Source: JAABRU01 sp964534335
GTDB taxonomy: Bacteria > Desulfobacterota > Desulfobacteria > Desulfobacterales > Desulfococcaceae
Assembly: GCA_964534335.1 (NCBI GenBank)
Contig: CAZHPS010000024.1
Location: 1 to 26,861 of the forward strand
DNA length: 26,861 bases
Direction of reading: 5' to 3'
Below are positions 13,841 through 22,344 of this stretch, in pieces. Position 1 is the first letter of the stretch. Every line of letters starts with the position of its first letter. The translations under genes and the position numbers were made by a program. A model generated the notes under the pieces. That model saw only the letters and a program-made list of their open reading frames with translations, searched no databases and had not been told where the DNA came from.

Positions 13841-15316
13841 ATGAACAAAAAAGAACTTGAAGATTACCTTTGGGGTGCTGCAAACATTCTGCGCGGAATG
13901 ATTGATGCGGCCGATTTTAAACAGTATATTTTTCCCTTACTGTTTTTTAAACGGATAAGTGATGTATGGCTTGAAGAGTACAGGCTGGCACTTGAAGAAA
14001 GCGGAAACGATCTGGACTATGCCGGGTTCCGTGAAAACCACCGGTTTCAGATACCAAAAGGCTGCCATTGGGAAGATGTGCGCAAGGTTACTGTCAATGT
14101 CGGAGATGCGCTGCAAAACGCATTGAACGGAATTGAAAAAGCCAATTTTGAAATGTTTCATGATGTTTTCGGTGATGCCCAGTGGACTAACAAACGCCGG
14201 ATGAGTGATGAAAAAATGCTTGATCTGATTGAGCATTTCAGCCGGATGGATTTGACGGTCAGCAATGTTCCCCACGATGTCATGGGAGAGGGTTACGAAT
14301 ACCTGATTAAAAAATTTGCAGATGACAGCGGCCATACCGCAGCCGAGTTTTACACCAACCGAACGGTTGTTAAACTCATGACCCAGATTACTGATCCGCA
14401 AAGCGGTGAAAGCATTTATGATCCCACCTGCGGAAGCGGGGGTATTTTGCTCTCAAGCGTCCTGCACCTGAAAGAACAGGGGAAGGAATACCGTAATTTA
14501 AAATTATTTGGACAGGAACTGAACCTGATTACCTCTGCCATTGCCCGGATCAACATGTTTATGCACAATGTGGATGAATTTGTGATTGTGCAGGGCAATA
14601 CGCTGGAAAGTCCCCAAATACTGGAAAACGATGCACTGAAAAAATTTGATGTCATCATGGCAAATCCGCCATACAGCGTAAAACGCTGGAATCAGCAAAA
14701 ATGGATGAATGATCCCTTTGGCCGGAATATTTGGGGAACACCGCCCCAGGGCTGTGCTGATTATGCTTTTCAGCAGCATATTATGAAAAGTCTTCATCCT
14801 GATACCGGCAGAAGCGTGGTTCTCTGGCCCCACGGCGTTTTGTTCAGAGATGCTGAAAGCGAAATACGCAGGAAAATGATTGAGGGGGATTATGTGGATG
14901 CGGTGATTGGGCTTGGAAAAAATCTCTTTTATAACAGCAGCATGGAAAGCTGTCTGCTGGTATGCAGAATGAAGAAGCCGAAAGAAAGGAAAGGCAAAAT
15001 CATTTTCATTGATGCCAAAGAAGAACTGCGGATTGAGAGAACCAATGCCTGGCTGGAACCGCACCATATCAGAAAGATAAGCGATGCTTACTGGAAATGT
15101 AAGGATGTCAAAGGGTTTGCCAAAGTAATGAGCAGCAAAGATGTGCTGGAAAACAAGGGAAACCTGAGTGTGCAACTGTATGTAAAGAAAGCGGACAGCA
15201 ATAATGAACACAATACAGGGGAACTGATTGCAGAGATTAAAGCAGGGCAGAAACAGATGAATGATTCGCTCAAACATTTGTTTACCCAACTCAAAAATAT
15301 TGGGATTGATTTTTAA
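13841..15316 (+). CDS. hsdM: Type I restriction-modification system, DNA methyltransferase subunit M
   Basis: A 491-aa N6-adenine methylase subunit. The N-terminal helical domain (MNKKELEDYLWGAANILRGM) is typical of HsdM. AEFYTNRTVVKLM (168-180), YDPTCGSGGILL (193-204, SAM motif I) and MANPPYS (273-279, motif IV) mark the catalytic core. With HsdS it methylates the recognition site, and with HsdR it forms the restriction complex. The length is normal and the gene intact. An AGGG precedes the ATG. The downstream partner hsdS is separated by about 1.27 kb of hairpin repeats and a GxxExxY gene, an unusual interruption of the operon. Confidence 0.96.
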   Translation: MNKKELEDYLWGAANILRGMIDAADFKQYIFPLLFFKRISDVWLEEYRLALEESGNDLDYAGFRENHRFQIPKGCHWEDVRKVTVNVGDALQNALNGIEKANFEMFHDVFGDAQWTNKRRMSDEKMLDLIEHFSRMDLTVSNVPHDVMGEGYEYLIKKFADDSGHTAAEFYTNRTVVKLMTQITDPQSGESIYDPTCGSGGILLSSVLHLKEQGKEYRNLKLFGQELNLITSAIARINMFMHNVDEFVIVQGNTLESPQILENDALKKFDVIMANPPYSVKRWNQQKWMNDPFGRNIWGTPPQGCADYAFQQHIMKSLHPDTGRSVVLWPHGVLFRDAESEIRRKMIEGDYVDAVIGLGKNLFYNSSMESCLLVCRMKKPKERKGKIIFIDAKEELRIERTNAWLEPHHIRKISDAYWKCKDVKGFAKVMSSKDVLENKGNLSVQLYVKKADSNNEHNTGELIAEIKAGQKQMNDSLKHLFTQLKNIGIDF

Positions 15317-15340
15317 CTGTAAAATAACGCATAGTAAAAA

Positions 15341-15668
15341 AAACTCTGTGGGACTCTGCGGATAACTCTGTGAAACTCTGCGGTTAATATTGTTTTTTTT
15401 TAACCATTTTTTAACCACAGAGTTACACAGAGTGCCGCACAGAGTTACACAAAGTAAAAAAAACTCTGTGGGACTCTGTGGATAACTCTGTGAAACTCTG
15501 CGGTTAAGATTGTTTTTAAATAAACCACAGAGTTACACAGAGTGCTGCACAGAGTTTCACAGAGTAATAAAAACTCTGTGGGACTCTGCGGATAACTCTG
15601 TGAAACTCTGCGGTTAAGATTTTTTAAACCACAGAGTTGCACAGAGTAAAAACTCTGCGGTTAAAATT
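15341..15668. repeat. Hairpin repeat array A (CACAGAGTTACACAGAGT type)
   Basis: Several copies of a foldback unit of roughly 100 bp. One half reads AACCACAGAGTTACACAGAG followed by a CACAGAGT doublet; the other is its near complement, ACTCTGTGGGACTCTGCGG then ATAACTCTGTGAAACTCTGC. CTCTG cores recur with alternating 10- and 12-bp steps, so every second core is about two helical turns away. The array fills the gap between hsdM and the GxxExxY gene; no gene is otherwise visible. Confidence 0.9.
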
Positions 15669-15694
15669 TGTTGAAAGATAGCAAGAGGTGAATT

Positions 15695-16072
15695 ATGACA
15701 GAAAATGAATTAACCTATAAAATAATCGGGTGTGCTATGAAAGTGCATACTGAACTGGGGCCTGGTTTATTGGAAAATGCTTACGAGGAATGTTTGTTTT
15801 ACGAACTGTTGCAGATGGGATTAAAAGTTGATAAACAGAAAGCATTGCCGCTGGTTTATCATGAGGTAAAGCTGGATGCGGGATACAGAATTGATTTATT
15901 GATTGAAAACAGAATTGTTGTTGAAGTCAAAGCTGTGGAAACTTTTAACGAAGTCCATTTAGCACAAATACTTACATATTTAAAACTTTCAAAATGTAAA
16001 TTTGGTCTATTGATTAACTTCAATGTTAAGAGTTTGAAAGATGGAATTAAAAGAATTATAAACAATATTTAA
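15695..16072 (+). CDS. GxxExxY-family protein, PD-(D/E)xK nuclease-like
   Basis: A 125-aa protein with the name-giving motif G24-LL-E27-NA-Y30 (GPGLLENAYEECL). A nuclease-like core follows: YRIDLLI (D67) and VVEVKA (E77-V-K79), the spacing of the PD-(D/E)xK fold. A QILTYLKLSK helix (~101-110) completes the family pattern. Biochemical function is unknown. The ATG has a good AGAGGTG ribosome site. It sits between hsdM and hsdS with hairpin-repeat arrays on both sides, which sets it apart from the restriction genes proper and suggests the gene plus repeats form a separate, possibly mobile, unit. Confidence 0.9.
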   Translation: MTENELTYKIIGCAMKVHTELGPGLLENAYEECLFYELLQMGLKVDKQKALPLVYHEVKLDAGYRIDLLIENRIVVEVKAVETFNEVHLAQILTYLKLSKCKFGLLINFNVKSLKDGIKRIINNI

Positions 16073-16081
16073 CCATATAAA

Positions 16082-16560
16082 AAACTCTGTGAAACTCTGC
16101 GGTTAAGATTGTTTTTAAATAAACCACAGAGTTACACAGAGTGCTGCACAGAGTTTCACAGAGTAAAAACTGTGGGACTCTGTGGATAACTCTGTGAAAC
16201 TCTGCGGTTAAGATTGTTTTTTTTAAACTACAGAGTAAAAGAAACTCTGTGGGACTCTGCGGATAACTCTGTGAAACTCTGCGGTTAAGATTGTTTTTTT
16301 TAACTACAGAGCAATAAAAACTCTGTGGGACTCTGCGGATAACTCTGTGAAACTCTGTGGTTAAGATTGTTTTTAAATAAACCACAGAGTTACACAGAGT
16401 GCCGCACAGAGTTACACAGAGTAAAAACTCTGTGGGACTCTGCGGATAACTCTGTGAAACTCTGCGGTTAAGATTGTTTTTTTTTAAACCACAGAGTTAC
16501 ACAGAGTGCCGCACAGAGTTGCACAGAGTAAAAACTCTGCATGACTCTGCGGATAACTTT
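16082..16560. repeat. Hairpin repeat array B (same unit as array A)
   Basis: Further copies of the AACTCTGTGGGACTCTGCGG / AACCACAGAGTTACACAGAG foldback unit, about four or five, separated by A- and T-rich linkers (AAGATTGTTTTT). The array fills the space between the GxxExxY gene and hsdS and ends about 25 bp before the hsdS start. No genes are credible here; open frames in it are repeat translations. Confidence 0.9.
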
Positions 16561-16586
16561 TTGAAATTTAAAAAGGAAATTGAAGC

Positions 16587-17786
16587 ATGAAGCTGAAAAA
16601 GGATAAATGGGAAAAAGTGAGTATGGGAAGTGCATTATTCCAAATTATTGATGGGGATAGAGGAAATAATTATCCTAAAACAAGTGATTTTTTTGCAAAT
16701 GAACATTGTTTATTTCTTAATGCAAAGAATGTCACTAAAAATGGTTTTGTATTTCAAGAATGTCAATTCATAACCAAAGAAAAAGATAATCTACTTAGAA
16801 AAGGCAAACTTTCTAAAAATGACATTGTAATTACTACAAGAGGAACTATTGGAAACATTGCTTATTACAATAATGACATTGTTTATGAGAACATAAGAAT
16901 CAATTCTGGAATGATAATATTAAGAGTATTATCTGAAAAAGTCAATCATTCATATTTATATTCAGCAGTTAAATTAATTTTTGAGGAAAAGAATATAAAA
17001 AGATATATTACAGGAACAGCCCAGCCACAGTTACCAATTAGAACTATAAACCAAATTCAAATCCCCATCCCCCCGCTCGAAGAGCAAAAACAGATAGCCG
17101 CTCTTTTTCAGTCCATAGAAACCGCTATGGAGCAGGTGGATGGGCAGGAGAAGAATTTGAAAACCCTGCAAAAAACATTAAGCAATGGTCTGGTAAGCAA
17201 ATCACCTGTTTTTGGGAATTTACTTTCAGATAAAAACTGCAATCTCTGCACATTTGCGGATATAACGGATTGCATTGAAAAGCACGATAAAAAACCATTG
17301 GAAAGCGGAATTACCCGTTTTGTCGGTTTAGAATTTATTGAAGCAGAAAATTTCAACCTGCAAGGCTTTGGCAATATTGAAAACGGCACTACGTTTACAA
17401 AATGCTTTTCAAAAGGCGATGTCCTGTTTGGGAAACGCAGGGCTTATCTGAAGAAAGTTGCTGTTGCCGATTTTGACGGAATTTGTTCAGGAGACATTTT
17501 GGTTTTCAGAGCAAATAAAACAAAAATGCTGCCAGCATTATTGCCCTACTATGTTTCATCCGAAACATTTATTCAACATGCAGTCAGAACGTCCGCAGGC
17601 TCGCTTTCACCAAGAACCAAATGGAAAGATTTGGCAGTTTTTGAAATATCCATTCCAGACCTGAAAACGCAAAAAAAGATTGTGGAAGTATTTCAGCAGT
17701 TACAACTGACACTGGCACAACTCAGGCAGCAAAAAACAACTCTCAGAAACCTGAAACAAAAACTGTTAAGCGAAATTTTGGGATAA
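16587..17786 (+). CDS. hsdS: Type I restriction-modification system, specificity subunit S
   Basis: A 399-aa protein with two target-recognition domains. The first TRD (~1-155) ends with IPIPPLEEQKQIAALFQSIE, the first conserved spacer helix. The second TRD (~205-355) ends ISIPDLKTQKKIVEVFQQLQ, the second spacer. HsdS sets the bipartite DNA site read by the HsdM/HsdR complex. Both halves appear intact and the length is normal. The DNA of the first TRD (16600-17045) is far more AT-rich than the rest of the gene, a sign of domain exchange. AAGGAAAT precedes the ATG. The gap to hsdR is 39 bp. Confidence 0.94.
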   Translation: MKLKKDKWEKVSMGSALFQIIDGDRGNNYPKTSDFFANEHCLFLNAKNVTKNGFVFQECQFITKEKDNLLRKGKLSKNDIVITTRGTIGNIAYYNNDIVYENIRINSGMIILRVLSEKVNHSYLYSAVKLIFEEKNIKRYITGTAQPQLPIRTINQIQIPIPPLEEQKQIAALFQSIETAMEQVDGQEKNLKTLQKTLSNGLVSKSPVFGNLLSDKNCNLCTFADITDCIEKHDKKPLESGITRFVGLEFIEAENFNLQGFGNIENGTTFTKCFSKGDVLFGKRRAYLKKVAVADFDGICSGDILVFRANKTKMLPALLPYYVSSETFIQHAVRTSAGSLSPRTKWKDLAVFEISIPDLKTQKKIVEVFQQLQLTLAQLRQQKTTLRNLKQKLLSEILG

Positions 17787-17825
17787 GTCTATGAAAAAAA
17801 ATCCCATCATCAAGAGGAAGTCACT

Positions 17826-20804
17826 ATGTCCTTTAACGAACTGAACAGCGTGGAATATTTCATCATCCATCAGCTTACCGGCATTAACCTGAATCAGGTT
17901 CCGCATGGCATGTTAAAAGAGGAGGATCCTCCCTATTGCGACAGTCCAAAATGGAAATATGTCCGGCCTGAAATGCTTTTAAGAGAAATTACAGATATTT
18001 TTCTGGAAAATGAATTAAAAGAATCCCTTATCCGCCTTAATCCGGCAATAAAATCAAATCCGGAGCGGGCCGAGGAAGTCATCCGCAAACTTCGTGCTGT
18101 TCTCATTTCTGTCAGCAATACAGGGCTTGTGCGCGCGAATGAAGAATTTTCCAAATGGCTGCGGGGAGAAATCTCCATGCCGGTTGGCAAAAACAATGAA
18201 CATGTGAATATCCGCGTGATAGATTTTGAACAGACAGACAACAACTCTTTTCTGCTCACAAATCAGTTCAAAATCAGAGCAGCGGAAACAAAAATCCCGG
18301 ATATTGTGATGTTTGTAAACGGCATTCCGCTTGTTGCCGGTGAAGTGAAAACCCCGGTTCGTCCGGCAGTAAGCTGGTTTGACGGTGCGCATGACATTCA
18401 TCATATTTATGAAAATGCAGTGCCTCAGCTTTTTGTTCCCAATGTGTTTTCTTTCGCTACCGAAGGAAAAGAACTTTTCATCGGGGGCGTAAAAACGCCA
18501 TTGGAATTCTGGTCACCCTGGAGACTTGAGGATGAAAAAGATGAACTGCGCCATTTTGCCGGTTTGCAGGATGTTGCCAGACAGATCAACCATCTGCTGA
18601 ATCCTTCCACACTGCTGGATATATTGCAAAATTTCACCATTTACGCCACAAACAGCAAAAAAACAAAGATAAAAATTGTATGCCGTTACCAGCAGTATGA
18701 AGGGACCAATGCCATTGTTGAACGGGTGAAAAAAGGCAAAATAAAGAAAGGTTTAATCTGGCATTTTCAGGGATCGGGCAAATCCCTGCTGATGCTGTTT
18801 GCAGCGCAAAAAATGCGCCGGCAGCAGGAACTCGGAAATCCCACTGTTCTGATAGTGGTTGACAGAATTGATCTTGACACGCAGATTACTGCGACTTTCA
18901 ATACTGCCGAAGTTCCGAATATGGTGACAACTGACAATATCAGAGAACTGCATGAGATGCTGGAAAAAGATACCAGAAAAATCATCATCACCATGATTCA
19001 TAAATTCAAAGATGCTTATCCGGATATGAACACACGCGAAAATATCATTGTAATGGTGGATGAGGCGCACAGAACACAGGAAGGAGATCTGGGCAGAAAA
19101 ATGCGTAAAGCCCTGCCCAATGCGTTTTTATTCGGTTTGACCGGAACACCGATTAACAAAGCCGACAAAAATACGTTCTGGGCATTCGGGGCCAATGAGG
19201 ACACAAGCGGATACCTGAGCCGTTATACATTTCAGGACAGTATCCGTGACAATGCCACACTCCCTTTGCATTTTGAACCGCGCCTGCCCAATTATCACAT
19301 TGACAAAGAAAGCCTTGATACTGCTTTTAATGAAATGGCAAATGATCTGAGCGAAAAAGACCGCGATAAACTCAGCCGGAAAGCCGCGAAAATGGCAGTA
19401 TTTTTAAAGTCTCCGGAACGGGTGAAAACCATTGTTCAGGATATAGCGGAACATTTCCGCAGGCATGTGGAACCGGAAGGTTTCAAGGCAATGATTGTCA
19501 CCCCGGATCGTTATGCCTGTGTCCAGTACAAAGAGGAACTGGACAAACTGCTTTCCCCTGAATCCGCTGCTGTTGTCATAAGCACTTCTGCCAATGATGA
19601 TGCGGAGTTCAGGCAAAAATACGCACTGGACAGAGATCAGCAGGAAAAAGTGATTGAAAAATATAATGATCCGAATTCAGACCTTAAATTCCTTATTGTT
19701 ACTGCCAAACTGCTGACCGGTTTTGATTCGCCTGTTTTGCAGACCATGTATTTGGACAAATCACTCAAAGATCATACTCTGCTGCAGGCAATATGCCGGA
19801 CAAATCGGCTTTTTCCCAATAAAACATTTGGACGGATAGTTGATTATTTCGGTGTTTTTGATGATACAGCGAATGCCCTGGCATTTGATGAGGAATCAGT
19901 AAAAAAGGTTATCACCAATCTGCAGGATCTGAAAGACAGACTGCCCGGACAAATGGCACTCTGCTTATCCCATTTCAGGGATTTGGACAGGAATATTGAG
20001 GGTTTTGAAGGTTTGCAGGCCGCGCAGGACTGCATAGGCTCAGATGAAAAGCGGGATGCTTTTGCAAAAGATTTCAGTTTATTGTCAAAACTGTGGGAAT
20101 CCATTTCTCCGGATGGGGCATTAAACCGTTTTCAGAAAGATTATAAATGGCTTTCACAGGTTTACACTTCGGTCAAACCGGGTTCTGATGATAACGGCAG
20201 ATTGTTATGGCATGTTTTGGGCGCACAGACTACGGCACTTATTCATGAGCATATCCATGTCGCGGGTATCAGTCAGGATATGGAACAAATGGTTTTGGAT
20301 GCGGATGCAATTGACAGCCTGATGAACAAAAAAGACCCGAAAGATGCGGAAAAAATTATAAAAATATTGTCAGGCAGGCTGGGTAAACATAAAGACAGTC
20401 CGGTTTTCAGAGCCTTAAGCGAAAGACTTGAAGCATTGAGAGCCAAAGCAGAAAAAGGTTTAATCAGCAGCATTGAATTTATTAAACAGCTTTGTGAAAT
20501 TGCAAAAGAAACCTTACAGGCTGAAAAGCACAATGGCAGCAGTGAACAGAAAAAATCGGCAAAAGCAGCCTTAACAGAATTGTTTCTGGAACTTAAAACA
20601 GACAAAACACCGGCCATTGTTGAAAGAATCGTAAATGACATTGATGAGATAGTCCGTCTGGTCCGCTTTGACGGATGGCAGAATACCATTCCCGGCGAAA
20701 GAGAGGTTCAAAAATCTTTGCGCCGAACATTGCTGAAATATCAGTTGCACAAAGAAGAAGATTTGTTTCATAAATCCTATGCGTATATTAAAGAGTATTA
20801 TTAG
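17826..20804 (+). CDS. hsdR: Type I restriction-modification system, endonuclease/translocase subunit R
   Basis: A 992-aa subunit. The N-terminal nuclease core is visible as IPDIVMFVNG (D159) and AGEVKTP (E173-V-K175). The SF2 motor has Walker A FQGSGKSLL (314-322), a DEAH box VDEAHRTQ (411-418) and LTGTPI (motif III). A helical C-terminal region follows that would dock on HsdM. It translocates DNA using ATP and cuts it away from unmethylated sites. All motifs needed for activity are present. AAGAGGAAG gives a good ribosome site five bases before the ATG. The order M-S-R is complete, so the system is probably functional. Confidence 0.95.
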   Translation: MSFNELNSVEYFIIHQLTGINLNQVPHGMLKEEDPPYCDSPKWKYVRPEMLLREITDIFLENELKESLIRLNPAIKSNPERAEEVIRKLRAVLISVSNTGLVRANEEFSKWLRGEISMPVGKNNEHVNIRVIDFEQTDNNSFLLTNQFKIRAAETKIPDIVMFVNGIPLVAGEVKTPVRPAVSWFDGAHDIHHIYENAVPQLFVPNVFSFATEGKELFIGGVKTPLEFWSPWRLEDEKDELRHFAGLQDVARQINHLLNPSTLLDILQNFTIYATNSKKTKIKIVCRYQQYEGTNAIVERVKKGKIKKGLIWHFQGSGKSLLMLFAAQKMRRQQELGNPTVLIVVDRIDLDTQITATFNTAEVPNMVTTDNIRELHEMLEKDTRKIIITMIHKFKDAYPDMNTRENIIVMVDEAHRTQEGDLGRKMRKALPNAFLFGLTGTPINKADKNTFWAFGANEDTSGYLSRYTFQDSIRDNATLPLHFEPRLPNYHIDKESLDTAFNEMANDLSEKDRDKLSRKAAKMAVFLKSPERVKTIVQDIAEHFRRHVEPEGFKAMIVTPDRYACVQYKEELDKLLSPESAAVVISTSANDDAEFRQKYALDRDQQEKVIEKYNDPNSDLKFLIVTAKLLTGFDSPVLQTMYLDKSLKDHTLLQAICRTNRLFPNKTFGRIVDYFGVFDDTANALAFDEESVKKVITNLQDLKDRLPGQMALCLSHFRDLDRNIEGFEGLQAAQDCIGSDEKRDAFAKDFSLLSKLWESISPDGALNRFQKDYKWLSQVYTSVKPGSDDNGRLLWHVLGAQTTALIHEHIHVAGISQDMEQMVLDADAIDSLMNKKDPKDAEKIIKILSGRLGKHKDSPVFRALSERLEALRAKAEKGLISSIEFIKQLCEIAKETLQAEKHNGSSEQKKSAKAALTELFLELKTDKTPAIVERIVNDIDEIVRLVRFDGWQNTIPGEREVQKSLRRTLLKYQLHKEEDLFHKSYAYIKEYY

Positions 20805-20834
20805 AAATCAGAAATCTGTTGACAGTCTTTATAT

Positions 20835-21519
20835 TTAACCGCAGAGTAAAGAAAACTCTGCGGGACTCTGCGGATAACTCTGTGAAACTCTGCGGTTAAG
20901 ATTGTATTTAACCACAGAGTTACACAGAGTACTGCACAGAGTTGCACAGAGTAAAAAAACTCTGCGGTTAAGATTGTTTTTAACCACAGAGTAATAAAAA
21001 CTCTTTGGGACTCTGCGGATAACTCTCTGAAACTCTGCGGTTAAATTTTTTAAACCACAGAGTAATAAAAACTCTGCGGTTAAGATTTTTTTAAACCACA
21101 GAGTAATAAAAACTCTGCGGGACTCGGCGGATAACTCTGTGAAACTCTGCGGTTAAAATTTTTTTAAACCACAGAGTTACACAGAGTGCTGCACAGAGTT
21201 GCACAGAGTAAAAAAACTCTGCGGTTAAGATTGTATTTAACCACAGAGTAATAAAAACTCTGTGGGACTCTGCGGATAACTCTGTGAAACTCTGAGGTTA
21301 AAATTTTTTTAAACCACAGAGTAATAAAAACTCTGCGGTTAAGATTGTATTTAACCACAGAGTTACACAGAGTTGCACAGAGTAAAAAAACTCTGTGGAA
21401 CTCTGCGGATAACTCTGTGAAACTCTGCGGTTAAAATTTTTTTAAACCAAAGAGTTGCACAGAGTAAAAAAACTCTGCGGTTAAATTTTTTTTAACCGAA
21501 CACACTTTAACCACAGATA
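20835..21519. repeat. Hairpin repeat array C (same unit as arrays A and B)
   Basis: The longest array: about 680 bp of the CTCTGCGG / CACAGAGTT foldback repeat between hsdR and ribE, with many shortened units (TTTAAACCACAGAGTAATA) and linkers TTAAGATTGTAT. It ends with a partial TTAACCACAGATAAC at 21508-21519. No gene lies between 20805 and 21561. Confidence 0.9.
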
Positions 21520-21561
21520 ACAAACCCATTTCTCAGCAACCATAAAACAGAATGAAAATTT

Positions 21562-22221
21562 ATGTTTACAGGAATCATAGAAGGATTGGGAACGATCCGG
21601 AGCATACAGGCTTCGGGACAGGGACAGAGGCTGGGCATTGAAGCTGATTTTGCGCTGGATGGCACAAAAATCGGGGACAGCATTGCGGTCAGCGGAGCCT
21701 GCCTGACTGCGGTTTCTTTGGAGGGAAAACGCTTTTTTGTGGATGTTTCCCCGGAAACCGTGACGCATACCACATTTGCCAAAGCAAAGATCGGGGATCG
21801 GGTCAATCTGGAACGTGCGCTGCGCCTTTCAGACCGCATTGACGGGCATCTGGTTTCCGGCCATATTGACGGCATGGGAATCCTCAAAGAACGGAAAATT
21901 CTGAGCAATGCCATTATTATCACGTTCAGGGTTCCGGAAAATCTGACGCGCTACATGATTCACAAGGGTTCTGTGGCAGTGGATGGCGTGAGTCTCACCA
22001 TCAACCAGTGCGATGCAGACAGTTTTGATGTAAGCATTATTCCGCATACGGCAAAACTTACAACTGTGGGATGCAAAAAACCGGGCGATGCGGTCAATAT
22101 TGAAACCGATATGATCGGCAAATATGTGGAAAAGTTTGTCACCGGCAAAGCAAAGGACAGCGGAGAGAAAAGCGGCCCATCTTTTGATATGGCTTTTCTG
22201 TCAAAAAATGGTTTTTTATAA
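21562..22221 (+). CDS. ribE: Riboflavin synthase, alpha chain
   Basis: A 219-aa protein starting MFTGIIEGLGTIRSI, the conserved opening of riboflavin synthase. It consists of two lumazine-binding barrels: the first with SGACLTAV and DVSPETVTHTT, the second from DGHLVSGHIDGMG through VAVDGVSLTIN. It converts two 6,7-dimethyl-8-ribityllumazine molecules into riboflavin plus the pyrimidine by-product, the last step of the pathway. The length is normal. It is the first rib gene after the island, and no FMN riboswitch or ribD is seen upstream. ribBA follows after 123 bp. Confidence 0.96.
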   Translation: MFTGIIEGLGTIRSIQASGQGQRLGIEADFALDGTKIGDSIAVSGACLTAVSLEGKRFFVDVSPETVTHTTFAKAKIGDRVNLERALRLSDRIDGHLVSGHIDGMGILKERKILSNAIIITFRVPENLTRYMIHKGSVAVDGVSLTINQCDADSFDVSIIPHTAKLTTVGCKKPGDAVNIETDMIGKYVEKFVTGKAKDSGEKSGPSFDMAFLSKNGFL

Positions 22222-22344
22222 ACGGTTGCCATATGGCAAACACCTTTCCATTTTTTCTGATATGAAAGATTTTTCTTTATTCTGTATTCAATATTTGCTA
22301 TTATCAATTATTTTTTTCAGCAAAGAGGAGATAAACAAAAGATA

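Noticed and set aside
14504..15418. Long minus-strand ORF (304 aa) opposite hsdM
   Set aside because: It is antisense to a clear hsdM, has no recognisable motif, and its N-terminus translates the hairpin repeat.
16056..16385. Minus-strand ORF of 109 aa in array B
   Set aside because: The product is a tandem translation of the repeat (RRVSQSYPQSPTEF recurring), without an independent start signal.
15341..16560. CRISPR array
   Set aside because: Repeats are foldback units with internal CTCTG sub-repeats and short shared linkers, not uniform direct repeats separated by unique spacers; no cas genes are present.
21509..22344. FMN riboswitch near ribE or ribBA
   Set aside because: No conserved RFN-element core (AGGGGCAGGGTG-like) is visible; the upstream DNA of ribE is repeat array.
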